A stretch of 64,000 nt of DNA from Iris pallida (GCA_029216955.1 JANAVB010010791.1:840685-904684); one strand, 5' to 3'; positions 46,626-59,963 are shown, counted from the first letter of the stretch. The notes: generated by a model not told the origin, from the sequence alone. Program-made: numbers and translations.

Positions 46626-49600
46626 CTACTCTGAAGGATAGGTAATAAGTTCTGCAATTTGCTTCTTTAGAACTTGAACTCTTTCATCACAAAAATTTAG
46701 CACTCTCTGCATGGCTTCAACTCTTTCTGATTCAGGATCGAAAGGTTGTAGAGCAGCAGTTTGACGTGTTAGTTCTTCATTCTGTAAACGTTCAAATTCC
46801 TCTTTATGATGCTTCAGAGCCTCCATTTGATTAATAGCAGCTTGGTGCAACTGATTTTCTTGTTCTAAGCTCTGCTTGACAGTATGGAGTTCTGCTTAAA
46901 GCTGGGCAATTTTAGCCTCCAGATCGGCAGTCTTTTTCTCTACCTCTGCAGCCTTAGTCTTATGACTCTCAGCAATAATAGCTGCATCAGCGATTTGGAT
47001 GTCTAATTCAGAGGATTGTCTAGTGAAAGCCAGCAAAAATGTCTCAAAATTGGCTTTACTAGTTTCTGCTTCTTGAGCCATAGCCTCATATTCTATGTTT
47101 ACTAGTTGCTCGATATCTCTTTTTTTAGCTCCTTGTAAGCTTTTATTGAGCTCTCCAGCTCATCCAAAATTTGTTCCAAAAATATAGCCTGAGCCTCGTC
47201 TCCTTGGCTTCGGATACCTCCAATCAAGAATGAAGAAGGAGTTCTGATGGTAGTAAAAAGAACATCTTCTCTCTCCATCACTCTATGAACTAAAGACTCC
47301 AGGGATGTAAAGAAGACTCTCGTGAAGGAGGCCACCATGAATTTGTTAGTTGCTATGGCTCCTGGAGTGGCTACTACTTCCGCTGGAGTCTTTGCAGTTT
47401 TAGTAGGTAGAGGCACTTCATCTTGAGCGCTGATATGAGAAGAGCTTCCCTCCCTTACTACAGTCCCTGTAGGTTCTTCTGCAAATCACATATGTCATTT
47501 ATATTAGTAACATATAATGCTGAAAGCGCTACGACAAATAGATCATGCTTAGAAATTTACCTGAGCTGGGTACATCACGAGGAATCTCAAGAGGTTTGAC
47601 TGTCTCTGACTGAAGCTTTGACAGGGTCTCTGTAGACATAGTAGCATGACTACTTCCTGCTCCCGATTCAGTCTGAAGTGGCAGAGTCATTGGAGTTTGA
47701 TTTACTAATTTTGTTGCCACTCTAGACGTCTTAGGTTTCTCAGAGATTATGGGTTTATCGGTCTTGGGATTGATATGTTCGTCATCGATAACCACATTCT
47801 CCTCATCTTCAACAGTTAAAGGATCTTCATCAGCTGAGAGTTTCTGAGGTGATGGTGCATCTAGTAAAGTTTGTTTTGCTTTAGTGATGTTATTCCAATC
47901 ATCATCATATGTTTCATCAGCAAAGTCGCAACCGGCTAAGGTTTCAATCATCGCCTCTTCAGAATGAGTAGACTCTTGAGCTTGTGGAAGAACTTGTAGA
48001 GGCAAATCCTTCTCTGGAGAGGTAGCTTTCGGACTCATAGGAGTTGGAGAGGGAACTGTTATCCCCGCCGCAGCAAGTACATTTGTGGGAATACGTACCG
48101 TAACATTTTTTAAAGCTTCTATGGTGGTAGTAGAAGGCTGGACATCTGCTAAAGTAACCAATGCAAAGAAAGAGATCATTTTAATATAGATCTTTTACAG
48201 AAAAATTAATATATAGAGTATATCACAATTTTGATATTACCTTCTTGAGATGGTATTTCTTCAGCGATTACCAACTTTCTCCTGACCTTTCTGTGAGATG
48301 ATGCGACCGGCTCTGCAGCAGCTCCAGTGCGATCACTCTTCGGATCGATCAAAGAAGTAGATGTTTCTTCTTCTATAACTCTCCCCTGCTTATGAATAGA
48401 AGAAGGAGTGATGTCCTTCTCTCCAGAGGAAGAACTAAGGAGCATCTATTTTGATTGAGAACGAGTTATTCTCGTGGTCGTTGGTTCATTGATAACCAGT
48501 AATGTTCTTCTCTTCTTCTCCGGAGCCCTTGGAGAGTCGGGTCTATTATCCCGCTGAGGAGGTGTCGTCGTCTCCTTAGTTTTTCTTTTCTTTAAACCCT
48601 TAGCAGGGGATTTCTCTTTTCGCACCTTTATGGATACGTCCAGAGGATCTTGAACTTGATCAGCATAGTTCATTAAAATTGATGCCTCCAGTGGTGGATC
48701 TGCAGGATATTTGTCTTCTGCATCCCGAAAAGAGTGAGCAGTGTGTTTTCCTTGTTTGGATCTCTTTTCAGTTGCGAAGCTGTGTGCAAGATGAAAGTTT
48801 TTAGCAAATGTGTTTGCTGAAGTATAGAAGTTTGCGTATGTATATAACATACGCGGGCCTTGTGGAAGATTGTAGGGCATAAAAAATATAGCTTTTGTAC
48901 CCCGGGCGTTGTAATAGCTCCGGGCCCTATCCCCATCGATGAGGTAACCCTTGGCCTATAGCCAATTGGTGGCGTTACCCACATGAAGCTGATCATATTC
49001 GAACTGTTGTACAAATCGACTTGGCAAGTACGGTTCCAAATAGCACTCTTCCTCGAATCTGTAGACCAGATGAGAGGGACGGATCGCCTGCAGCCACAAA
49101 AAGATGGGTGGGCTTAAACGGAGTAATTCTGTAGTTAAATCCATCATTTGTGGAGACATAGCCTCATACCCATGAGGAGGCCCAACACACTGAAAACTCC
49201 ATCCCGATCTACAGTTCAAGGCAAGTCTATACTCTGAAAGAGTAGTGTATTATCAGTGAGCACTGGAAAAATGTCTGATGAAGTCTCCGTTGACAGCTCC
49301 CATATCAGGGTTCATCAAATAGGGTTGGTGAAGCAATAGCCACCCGAATAGATAGGTGTATGGCATCTCGGTACGAGGGAAATCTTGTCTCGCCGCTTTG
49401 TCATTTTGTATGGTCTGTACAAAAGAACGCAATCCTGCGTTCAAGCGGCAGGTCATGGCCGATAAGAGATCCATCTTGTATCCAAAGACAAGATGTGTTG
49501 CAGCAAACAAGACGCCCCGATGGAATCTGTCGACTGCAGTGGCTCCTAGAACTATAAAGCACCGTAGCCATAGAGATAGAAAACCCGCTAGTTAGGCCTC

Positions 49601-51495
49601 TTGAGACATAGGTCTATAATCCTGTCTAAGGTAACTCTGGAGAGTGTCGCCAGCCTTGAACGGATGCAAATCCTCATCCAGCATGACATCTCCATATTCA
49701 TGTTGCTCCATCAGATATTGCATGTCGCTCTGATTGAAGGGTTCAAAGAAACGAGGAGCACAGGCTTGACCTTCAAGTGGCTTGTCCTCCCGTACATGAC
49801 CCAAGAAGAGATATGGCATCCACTTGGTGGTATAACAAGTACCTGCAGTGGCACTTTTGTAGTAGAGCGAGCAGATCTTATAATGACACAGCAATTCTTG
49901 AAAGACGGCGATCATTTGAGGGTTCTCCTCTGCCATAGCATCCAATTCGTCATTTGTGGGCATAACTCTTTGTATGGATTATCGCCCATTGGTAGGTGAG
50001 AGAGATATTCCATCTCATAAAGGAAAAATCCTATTTCTCCATGAGGAGTCATGAAAGTCCCAGTGCTTTTATTGTACCACTCTACTAGAGCCAAGAACAT
50101 ATGAGCGTTCGGGCGGATGCCATATATTGTAGTCCAGATGGCATTGCAGAGACCCAGATCGAAGAGCTTGTCCTTGAATTGATCCAAAATCCAAATAGAC
50201 AAACTGCTCTAGCGCATCATCTCCGGGTTAACCAGACCTGTCATACGCATAGCGCGGTCTGGATATCTTTCTTCAGCTTTTGCAAATGTATTTACAAAAA
50301 TGGGTATTCTGACCGGAAGGGGCAGGAAGGAATCCTCGGGAGGGATGCAGCTTGGCTTCAAACCTCTTAAATGTGTACTATACTTTTCAGAGGTACTATA
50401 AAAGAGGTCCATATTCTTCGGACCCAGTCTGTAACAGATTTTACCGACTCTCGCCTGCTGAATGGGAGTCAGATCCCATGACATTCTTCTGGGATAGCTG
50501 GCAAAAGCATATTGGGATAACGCCATAGACCTTGATATTTTCGTGAGGTATATGACTTTATCCTCCTTTGTGAAAATTCCCCCCTCTTTTCTGGTCTTAG
50601 GCTGGGAGGTCTTCTTAATGCATCCTCGAATAGAAAGGCAGGTTTCTTGTGGACCACAGTATCCTGACTTTCAAGAGGTTCCCCGTTCATTAAGTTCAAC
50701 AAGGTTTGATTCTCTTGGGCAATGAGGAGGGTACTTCATGCTTCAGGACCGTCATACTGAGGAAATGTGACATGAGACAAATTCTCCTTATACTCCGGGA
50801 CATTGAATGCTGAAGCAAATCTTTAAGCATTAGGGTCTTTCCTAAGATCAACTGCAAAGAAATACATGAACAAAAAATTAGAAACAATACGAGTGTGCAA
50901 CTTTATAAAGAGCAAAACAATTAAGTTGTACAAACTATTTAGTTGCACAAACATTCTAGATTGCACCAACAATTAAGTTGCACAACATCCTGAGTTGCGC
51001 GACATTCTGAGTTGCGCAATATCTTAGGTTGCGCAACAATTAAGTTGCGCAACATTCTGAGTTGTGCGACAACCTGAGTTGCGCAACATACTATATTGCA
51101 CAAAACTTAAGTTGCGCAACATCTCAGGTTGAGCCACACACTGGATTGCACCTCAACTTAGTTTTGTAATATTTATGATTGCGTAAAAACTAAGTAGCAC
51201 AACAGCATGCACAACACGGTTCGTAAGAACGAACAAATGTTCAAATAAAGCAACCACACCCTAAGAAGGGGTGGCGCAAAGTTTGTTATGTGCCACACTC
51301 TAAAAAGAGGGGCGCAAGTCAATAGGAAGGTCAAATCTGCTTCGATGTTCGTCCTTGATCACCTTTCGATGCTGGGTTAGCCATCTCTCGTCGAGAAGAG
51401 GGCGGCGCATACTGAGGCACACGAGTCGATAGAGCACGAGTCGAAGGGGCGATGACACCCTTTCCTTTGTCGACGGCGGTCTTCTTCGGAGCCAT
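46626..51495 (-). pseudogene. Large spliced antisense gene of element D, plant-mobile-domain-like with coiled-coil tail
   Basis: Model on the minus strand: exon 1 51495-51363 (MAPKKTAVDKGKGV), intron 51362-50852 (GTGATC...TTTGCAG), exon 2 50851-48241, intron 48240-48149 (GTAATA...CTTTAG), exon 3 48148-47561, intron 47560-47479 (GTAAAT...TTTGCAG), exon 4 47478-46626. All three introns are phase 1 and keep the frame; spliced length is about 1395 codons. Exon 2 shows a region like the plant mobile domain (FMTPHGEIGFFLYEMEYL, GFLSLWLRCFI, VLFAATHLVFGYK). Exons 2-3 then carry a Lys/Arg- and acid-rich linker (KGLKKRKTKETTTPP) and exon 4 a long coiled coil. AATAAA lies at 46570-46575. Frameshifts near 50580, 49965 and 47120 and stops near 50824, 50218, 49590 and 48446 mark decay. 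Function unknown; the domain assignment is by motif resemblance only. Confidence 0.7.
50925..51200. repeat. Cluster of gttgcgcaac-type words in intron 1 of the antisense gene
   Basis: More than ten loosely periodic copies of (a/g)gttgcgcaac or gttgcac with spacers of about 10-20 bp. The same gttgcgc word is frequent in the LTRs of element D. Confidence 0.7.
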
Positions 51496-51597
51496 GTCGT
51501 CAAGAGAATAGTCGGAGAGAAGGGTTGCGAAAGCTCAGAGTATTCTTTCAAAAAGATTAAAGTGAAAGTAAAGAATTATGATCGAATTAACAAGGGT

Positions 51598-51605
51598 TAT
51601 TTATA
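51598..51605 (-). promoter_or_regulatory. TATA box of the large antisense gene
   Basis: Minus strand TATAAATA, 103 bp before the ATG at 51495 and 167 bp inside the 3' LTR boundary. Upstream near 51690 is a TGACTCA motif. The promoter is thus internal to the element, not in the LTR. Confidence 0.6.
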
Positions 51606-51760
51606 GCATAAAGATAGAATCTTAACAGTCGCCTTAAGTTGCGCATGAAAAATCGTAACAACTTACGACATACTGCACGAGATAGACACAACTTGACTCA
51701 GTCATTGTCATGATTCAAAGTATTTCGAAGTTTTATAAAATTTCAAAATTTGAAAACTTT

Positions 51761-51769
51761 GAAGGGGGT
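51761..51769 (+). other. Polypurine tract of element D
   Basis: GAAGGGGGT just before the 3' LTR start TGTAGAGCC at 51772; fixes plus orientation. Confidence 0.85.
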
Positions 51770-51771
51770 CT

Positions 51772-52740
51772 TGTAGAGCCTAAAAATCAAGTTGCGCCAT
51801 ATTTTTACCACCCAGCAATCAAGTTGCGCCCCAGAAATCAAGTTGCGCCACTGTTTTAAAGCTTGAAGGATCAAATTGCGCCACAGATTACATTGCGCCT
51901 AACAACAGACTGCGCCCAAATCACATGGCGCCTAAGCCTACATGGCATATGACATTTGTTGCCATCATTGTCTGACAGCACTGACAGCTGACGGAACAAT
52001 AAACGAAGAAAATCTCTTCGAATCCCTCAAAGCGTGCCGTTCGAGGAGATTTGATTGACAGCTGTCCTGTACACCCTGCAAGTTGCGCCTAGGCACAATC
52101 CGGATAAATTTCCTGCACACCCAGTAAGTTGCGCTTAGGCACAATCTGAATAAATTCTTCTCATACATTCAAAAGCTGCCATGTGTCTATGCACTGAGTT
52201 GCGTCTAGGCGCAACCCAATCAGGCGTAATTTGACTTCTTAACTGAAGTTTGTGCAACCTGATAAAGTTAAGACAACTTACATTCTAAAGCAGGATGACA
52301 TGGCGCACATGCTACTAATCTCTCAAAACGTGTCCACTACTCTGTACACGACCATGCACATCTCAATCACATGATGCCACGCGTCTAAATACAGTTAGTA
52401 CACGATTGTGTAATTGAATGGAAGTTGGCACAACATAAGGTTGTCGTAACCCAAAGTAGCGCAGTTCAGCCTCACGCACATCAGAATAACTGCTAAAACA
52501 GTTATTTCCAGAACTCTATAAATAGAGTTTCCAATCATTATCAAAGGATCATAGAGATCAGGAACTCATACAAAATTGCTGTTGCATTCTCCAGAGGCTC
52601 TAGTCTTCAAGTTCACATCGTTCAAGGGATAAAGTGATCGTCTTCTGATCAGATTCCTAAACTTGTACTTCCCTAGAATTTATTGTACTTTGTACGATTC
52701 TTTGTAAGTTTGTTATAAACTTTTTATGTTTTTGCAAATA
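51772..52740 (+). repeat. Element D 3' LTR (969 bp)
   Basis: Direct repeat of 36097-37037 with an extra ccccagaaatcaagttgcg segment near 51830 and other small differences; TATA box at 52517-52524. It ends TTTTGCAAATA, followed by gataa. Confidence 0.93.
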
Positions 52741-53864
52741 GATAATAAATGAGTGTATCAAAAGATAGCCGAGTGGACATACCCACTCCAAATAGCTATA
52801 ATAAATAGTCTCACAAGATCGGAGTCAAACCTCCGCAAAATAGAAAGAAAAAGGAGATGTAAAAATATCCACGAATGTCTCAATAAATGAATAGACTATG
52901 GATTAGCAGGAGATGCCTCGTCATCAATATAGGATGGATCCAGTGTCGCTCCGTACTCCTGTGGAAACTCGTCTAACCCTGGAGAGATAACCAGGTCCTC
53001 AGCGGGACATAACAAGATACAAGAAAACACCATGCCATATATACTGTGATATATAAATAAGAAAGAAAGGGATGCATGTAATCGGGTTCCTGACCATTCT
53101 ACTGTGAATAGGCAGTTGAGATACAATCCTTCGACCCATAAGCCCTGGCTGAATATAGGATTCGGTATAGTCCCCTCTTGGGCACTAGTGACCGAGCGCA
53201 TAACGTTCAAGAATGTCAGTGGCCAACCTGAGTGGACAATCATACCCGTATCTCCAGCCGAGCTTCAGGGTTACAAGGGAAAGTGTAGTAGAAGCCCATA
53301 CGTCAGGTATTGTTCTCCCCATCCAATGCCTAGTATCGTCATCTCCATGACCAATAAAAACCTCTAGTAACTGCCAAGTCTTCTAGTTTGCAATTCTATT
53401 GGCAGTTATTCCTATCCGTCGTACGCTCCGTACGTATCGGTGGCCAGCCGACTACGCGGGTACGTATACTACATGTGACTCACAACACGTGATAAAGTAA
53501 GTGTCAAGGCCGTATGAGATATACCAATACCTCATCATCAATGGGTGGTCACTAGGCTAAGTCCATGCAAGAGTAATAAACAAAAGCAAGAAAACGACCG
53601 ATAGAGTCGCTTGCACCCAAGTGTGATTTGGACGCACAGTTTTAGAATAGTAACAACAGTAAGAATGCTGAAAATAAATAACTGAAAATAAGAATATGTA
53701 AATCACAGAGAAGGTGGCAAGGTATCTTGCCTGGCAGTACGGAAATAACAACTCCAAGCAATCAGTTACGTCAGCAATAAACCTCAAAGTCCACAAACGG
53801 CTCCAGATGCTGAAACAAACATCAATAATGTTCCAAGTATAAAAGATATATCTAGGAAACGCCT

Positions 53865-54400
53865 GTCCAAAAGTCTAATTCTGGAACAGGGGCAAAATTA
53901 TAATTTCGGGTCAAAACAATATCCGTCATTGGACTCGTTTTGCACCGAAACACGTGCCAATGTTTACGGTCTCTAAAGTCGTCAAACTACATATCTACAG
54001 ATCTGGTTTGAGGAGACAAACCCAATGATATGTCCAATTTTGGATTCCGATGAGCCGTGCACAATTTCACCTATTGGATCGGTTTGCGGGCCCGCCAAAT
54101 TGGCGTTCCGATCAACCTTCTCAGAATTGGACCAAACTTGGCATACAGGACCAGAATTTTGATCCGGTCTTGTTGGCGTAAGTTTCGTCTCGATACGACG
54201 AATGTACATGAAGTTATGGTCAAGTTTGCAAAAGGTCGATATGATGGTATCTTGACGGATACGCACTAATTTCGTCGCTCACGTATAATAAAATCGAGTT
54301 CCGTCAGTCCCCACACGTCGGAAACATTTGTATGCGCCTTTCAATACGTTTAGTGCGCAACCACGTCGCTAGATTTGTCGGAGCGCACGCCGTATCCGAA
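53865..54400 (-). other. LTR module of H shared with element A
   Basis: Counterpart of 3825-4370; the 38-bp identical block is 54119-54156. Divergent flanks mean it is a conserved patch rather than the same LTR. Confidence 0.8.
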
Positions 54401-54977
54401 ATTTTTTTAAGTTTTTAATATTTTTAACCCAATTTTTTGCCTAACTTTAATGACAGATATAATATTGCATAGTAATCAATATGTAAAACTAAAAGCTGCA
54501 TTTTAATCTCGGTTATATCGACTTTAACTGTGTGAAATTGGTTTTCAAAATTATACACTGGTTTGGTCGATATCGGCCTTCCAAGTTGTGGGTTGGGACT
54601 GCCAAGCATAGTTTAGTTAACATGGTTTTTCCTCCATTTCTCGAGTATTTTTCTATCGATTCTACCTTGATTTGATTCGATACTAGATACAGGGATTAAA
54701 GATGGTTATATAGCCACTCGATAGAATTTAACGAATCGAAAAACGATTGAGTATTAATGAAGAAATTGTTGTTCGAAGGTGTGTACCTTGCAGTCGAACT
54801 CTGGGGGTTGGCCCTGCTCGCGGTCGGCCTAGGGTGCCTGGCAGCGATCAACGGCTGCTGCAGGCGATCGGCAGGGGCGCGCGGGGTGTAGGGTCGTGCT
54901 GGAGTCGATCCTCGGGGTGGGAGCGAAGGTTCGATGCAACTTCTTGTTGAATTTCTATGGTTCAATTTTTAAGTATT

Positions 54978-54986
54978 TATTTTATA
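54978..54986 (-). promoter_or_regulatory. Probable TATA box of LTR H
   Basis: Minus strand TATAAAATA, followed by a leader that becomes GC-rich, the same plan as in LTR A. Confidence 0.5.
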
Positions 54987-55280
54987 GTGTATTTGAATTC
55001 CAATCGAGATTCGGATTGGAATGATAGGATTTATTTTGATTCAAGGTTGGATAGGAGTCTAGCGGAGGAGAATCTCGTTAGGATCGTATTGTAATTTATT
55101 TGAACGGATTTGGTTATAGATTTGGTGAGTTTCGAATTTTTTGAAACTCAAAAGACTCAGTCTCTTACGAGGGTTTGGCCGAGCTTTTGCTCGGGTTGGG
55201 GGAGAACGGGAACAGTGCAAGCACTGTTCCAACAGAGTGATGTTCTCTTTTTTTCTTTTTTCTTTTTTCTTTTTTTTGCT

Positions 55281-55583
<303 letters not shown>

Positions 55584-55844
55584 ATTTATATTTATATACA
55601 TCTAAGTATATAAATTACCTAAAGAATATAACCCAGATAAAAATTACTCAAAAATTTCTAGAAAAATAATAAAAAATATTATAACTAATATTACAATTAT
55701 TTTGAGGTATACTTTTATTGTAGAAATTTGTACAAGTTTAAGCATCCATATATATATATATAAACTAATAAATTAGTATAACTAACTATTACAAAAATTA
55801 AGCTTCCAAAATACATTAAATAAATATGGGGGTTTACAGGAACA

Positions 55845-56060
55845 AATGGTGCCAAGTGGTGCCAGGAAACAAGTGGTGTCATGCTAGGTTGCGCCAGGCT
55901 AGGAGCCAGGTTACGCCAGAAGCCATGTTGCGCCAGAAGCCAGGCTGCGCCAGAATCCAGGTTGCGCCAGAAGCCATGCTGCACCAAAAGACAGGTTGCG
56001 CCAGAAGCCAAGCTGCGCCAGAAGCCAGGTTGCGCCATAAGCCAGGTTGAGCCAGAGCGC
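55845..56060. repeat. Minisatellite with ggttgcgccagaagcca units
   Basis: About ten imperfect units of 17-20 bp (gttgcgccagaagccag and variants with tgctgcaccaaaag or gttacgcc). It lies just outside the proposed end of LTR H. The gttgcgcc core is the word that also marks the LTRs of element D. Confidence 0.88.
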
Positions 56061-56819
56061 GTGCAACCGAGATGGCGTAACGCTAAAAAGTACGCACACA
56101 CACTGTTCATCTTCTCCAACCAGCATAAAAATGCTTGGTTGAACCCATGAACTTCAAAAGTACATAACATCCTCAAAACAAGTCAAAATCTAACTTTTCA
56201 AAGGTCAAAATTGGGTAAAACGAGATTTCCTACAACATAAAGCAACTAGTTTTCGAAAATAGCAAGTTTTAGTAGATCAAAACCAAGAAAAACGAGAAAA
56301 GATCAAAACTTAGATCTACAAAAGTGTAACCATTAAAACCGAAAATCCCAAGTTCTAAAGAGGCTTAGAATCATGCAAGAAAGAGAATAGAACAAACGAA
56401 ATGGCAAAATAATAATGTTCAAGATGTACTTGCCTAGGTTGGGGGAGGTGCAAATGAAGAAGAAGATGAAGAAATAAAAATGAGAAGTAATAGAGAGAGA
56501 GATAAATTGGTTTATATACCAACCCTCTCATCTAAAACCAACCCAAACCAAGCCATGCCAAGCCAAGTTGAACCAAACCAAACTAAACCAAGTTATGATT
56601 TAACCTAGGCAAGGCTAAAAAAGATAAGTCAAAATACAGGTCACCTGACAAATGTCAAAAATCCGTATACGTACACCGAAAATACGTATATCAGAAAACG
56701 GGAGGGACAGGTATGCCATCGGTATACACCGGTATACTTGCGGTATGCCGATCAAGGAGAAAATCTATAAGTTGGAAAAAATTTAAAGCGTTTCGAAAAC
56801 CAAGAAAATATGAAATACA
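56061..56819 (-). other. Unclassified promoter-like fragment, probably an LTR piece
   Basis: On the minus strand, TATATAAA (56511-56518) is followed by a CT-rich leader (tctctctctctattac, cttcatcttcttc). To its right are repeated gtatac/gtatacc words. The plan resembles a retrotransposon U3-R boundary, but no partner or terminus was identified, and no coding sequence was seen. Confidence 0.35.
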
Positions 56820-56859
56820 GTACAAAAATACGTATCCGTATATAAATACCGATACAGTA

Positions 56860-57260
56860 AGACGAGTCTCACAGGAGCTTCGGGAGTTGTACCCAAACGG
56901 GGATGGACGCCAAGAGATCCTTCTCTAAGGAAATTATTAGGGACCATTTCTTGAGGATGACAAGCCACTTGTCGAACATTCATGGGCCTCCCTGGAGAAC
57001 CGTCTCTAGATCTGATTCCAAGACAAATCACAGAATGAAGAAGCCATTCTCCCTGAAGAAGGATGCACACTAACAAAAATAGCCCAGACACAACGGATAA
57101 AAATTACAATGACATGATATGAAGGACGTTGCCCAACAACATACAAGGCAATAGTCATCTTCAATTCCATCGCCAAAATTTTGATGTCCTCAGCATTGAT
57201 ATCCATAATACAAACACCTTCCACGACCTGGGGCTCCACAAAATGGAGCCTCAGATCCAA
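56860..57260 (-). pseudogene. DUF4283-like fragment of a LINE ORF1
   Basis: Minus-strand fragments resemble DUF4283, found in gag-like ORF1 of plant L1 LINEs: INAEDIKILAMELKMTIAL followed by YVVGQRPSYHVIVIFIRCVW (57200-57080), then after a frameshift ETVLQGGP-stop-MFDKW, VILKKW, SLEKDLLASIPVWVQLPKL (56990-56870). The stop is TGA where Trp is usual. No endonuclease or RT follows; the fragment ends near 56860. Confidence 0.65.
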
Positions 57261-57693
57261 GCCGCCAAGGAAAGGGAAAAAATCTCATCCCATGAGACGG
57301 GCTTAGCACTGAAGAAGACCTGAGGAAATAATTTAGAATTTACAAGGGGAAGCAAGCTACCTCCATGGCCTTCACCTTGAAATCCGATAACCCATGTAAC
57401 CTACCTATCCCACCCCAAAATGGGTTAGCATAAAAGTCCAGCCCTTTGGGTTGGCTTTCAATATGGAGAAGAGGAGTGGGAGGCCATCATGCCCATCCTC
57501 GTCTTGGGACTTGGCCAACGGTCTCACGGGCTCGACCCACATCTAAGGAAGGACCTGTCACAATTTGTTCCTTCATCGAAATACGTGGGTCCATCCTCCA
57601 TCTCCATCACAAGCGACCATAAGGGAGGACTCAAGGATGCACAAGAGGTGAAGTAGGGGCGATTGCCAATGGCTAAACCAAGGAAGGCGTGAG
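57261..57693 (-). other. Sequence upstream of the DUF4283 fragment, origin unclear
   Basis: It may belong to the same LINE ORF1. A minus-strand frame at 57850-57524 crosses the proposed start of LTR E and matches no family I recognise, so it is not called as a gene. Confidence 0.3.
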
Positions 57694-59960
57694 TGTAATG
57701 CCCCGTCCCATTTAGTTCAACCATAGGAATCAAAATGCCAATGGCGTATGGACTTAGCCATGCAATGGCTTGATCGAAGTCCCGCTCGATCAAGGTGACT
57801 CCTCGCTCAAGTGGGTGGCTTCGGAGAATTTGCCTCAGCTTGGCCTTCACACTAATAAAATAAAAGTTTTCAACTGCATAAGTAGGCTTGATAATAAAAG
57901 AGACGAATCCACATAGCTAAGTGAATAATGCATGTTGAGTTTGATTAAGTTAGAATATGGAAAGGTCCCATGGTCGACTTAGAAGTGTTGTACGACGTAC
58001 CGTCCCGTGGCTTGTTCATTCTTGGCCTTTACACCGTAGAAATGGCACTTGGTCCTTCGTCCCGTGGCTTGAAAGAAGGAAAGCTGGTCTATGTGCCATA
58101 AGACTATGAACTTAGCATAGTCGTACGTATAAATACTTGATAAAGCATGTACTGTTGCACCGTCCAATGCTTAGCATAGCAAAAGTGTCCCACAAGCCTC
58201 AATGCACGTTTCTATGGTGCAAGGCTTGGCATAGCCTTTGCTCGTTCCACGGATTAAGTTGTTCCACGATTGAATTAGGCAAAAGTTATGTCGGGCTATC
58301 GAAGTCATAACAAGCACTGTCCCACGATTTCTATGGTTGTTATAGCCACATAGTTCCACGATATCAAGGATCATCATATAAAGTATGATTTGGGTGGTAG
58401 TGTCACATAGAACTTAAATTGGTTTAAGGCATTAGCCACGGTTGATTCAAATTAGTTTGGCCAGAGGGCTATCAAAAGTCGTCCCTGAGTTGAGTAAATA
58501 ATATTGTAATATGGAAAAAAATACTCGTGACCGTGGGTCGTCGAGGCAATCTCAAATACTGGGAGTCTCTAACGTAGTGTTGAAAAGACGATAACACTAG
58601 AAGAAAAATAACTGTGTAAGATGGTAGTTCGAGTTGAGTCTTGCATCGTCATTAGATAACTTGTGCATACTCGGAACGACTAACCTGGGGCCATAGGATC
58701 GTTCCGGCCTAGGAAGAAATACGGTATAACCGAGCTGGGAGTACCGCTCAGGTTATTTAGGAACTTTCAGAGGGGCTCGCTACTTGCGCTGAAAGGGTTA
58801 CCGAATAGCAAAGCTATAAGTCCAGGATAGCTTGTGGTGCTAGTGACTATTTTATATAGATGAATCGGCATATTAGCGGTGATCCGCGTGCATGCCTTTG
58901 GATTGAGTCGAGTATTGTGTGCACATGTGCCAATGAGTCAAGTTGAATATGTGCATAATTTGTAACACTATATTTGGGCCTATGATTTGGCTACAACGAA
59001 GACACCGTGCTTCGGTACGAGATGTGGCGTCGAGTATTAAGTCGTCGGCACAAAATTGCATAAGTCATATTTGAGTCGTTTTGAGTTAAGTCAAGAAGGA
59101 CCGTAAGGCAATATGGTTAAGTTACACTGAGTTGCGAGGTATGACCTCAAGGTGGATACACAAATGGATCTCATGGCACGACCACGATATTTGTATAATG
59201 GACTTGTAGCATGGTCACATGGAAATTGGGTTCTATTATGTAGTTGTGTCTCTAAGTATGAGCCAAAAAGGCAAGCACGAGTCGTACGCAAATGTTGTTG
59301 GCACGATGATGGTCTAGTGACACAAATAGGCCAAGAGTCTATGTCCTACAATCGATCCTAAAGTAAGAATAGAAAGACAATCATAAAGGGATTATGTTGC
59401 ACAAATTAAATGAATGTGTTGGTTTTGTATGAGTATGCGAGGAGCTCAGTCTACTAGTATGGTTGTGTGTTGACACCCATACCGTTTTTATGTGCAGGCA
59501 TAGGTAGAAGATCGTTTGGCACGAAGCTCGCTTGGATGCGTCGAGGCACGGAGTTCCTTGACATTTTGAGGCGTGTAACCGTACGGTGTCAGAACTTATA
59601 CGGGACATAATGCATAGACATCGCCTATCTGAAGCATCCGCTGGCTCGTAAATTGTATTGAGAGATGAGAGAGAGCAGAGTGACTTGTAATCAGAGAGAA
59701 ATGTGAGCTTGAGCGATTGTAATCTTGGCTTCGCACATTTGTAATTTTATTTTAATTATCAATAAAGGACTCTGATTTTATTTTAATACTTATGTTGCCT
59801 TGTTCATTCAATGTTTCTGCTTGGGACTTCTGTGCAATGACCCCGTCACAAGCTGTTATAATCGACCATTATGGAACTCGCCTTGCGTGAGCACAACCTA
59901 GGCTCACGCGGCATCACGCCTTAGCGAGGACGATCGCTCGTTCGAGAGGGAGACATGACA
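57694..59960 (+). repeat. Element E: 5' LTR, right end certain, left end proposed
   Basis: The right end GAGACATGACA (59960) is followed after three bases by a primer-binding site, so it is the end of a plus-strand LTR. The left end is placed at TGTAATGCCCCGTCCC (57694), which resembles the heads of other gypsy LTRs here; an alternative head is TGTAACACTATATTTGG near 58962. An AATAAA lies near 59760. Internal ORFs are short and unsupported. Confidence 0.5.
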
Positions 59961-59963
59961 TAA

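Larger units (their letters stand above)
36097..52740 (+). mobile_element. Element D: Tat-like Ty3/gypsy retrotransposon with two antisense genes, complete
   Basis: A 16.6-kb element with LTRs at 36097-37037 and 51772-52740 and perfect gataa target duplications (36092-36096, 52741-52745). The plus strand encodes gag, protease, G-patch-like segment, RT, RNase H, a second (archaeal-type) RNase H and integrase, an order and content diagnostic of the Tat group. The primer site is tRNA-Arg-like, common in Ogre/Tat elements. Downstream of integrase, about 6 kb is occupied by two minus-strand genes. Pol has many stops and at least two frameshifts. Confidence 0.92.

Noticed and set aside
49219..49262. 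A fourth, very short intron in the large antisense gene
   Set aside because: A ttcag acceptor and ctgat branch-like site exist, but the only nearby GT gives about 40 nt, too short for a plant intron. The TGATAA is better taken as decay in a continuous exon.
57524..57850. 108-codon minus-strand frame
   Set aside because: Crosses the proposed head of LTR E and shows no recognisable motif.
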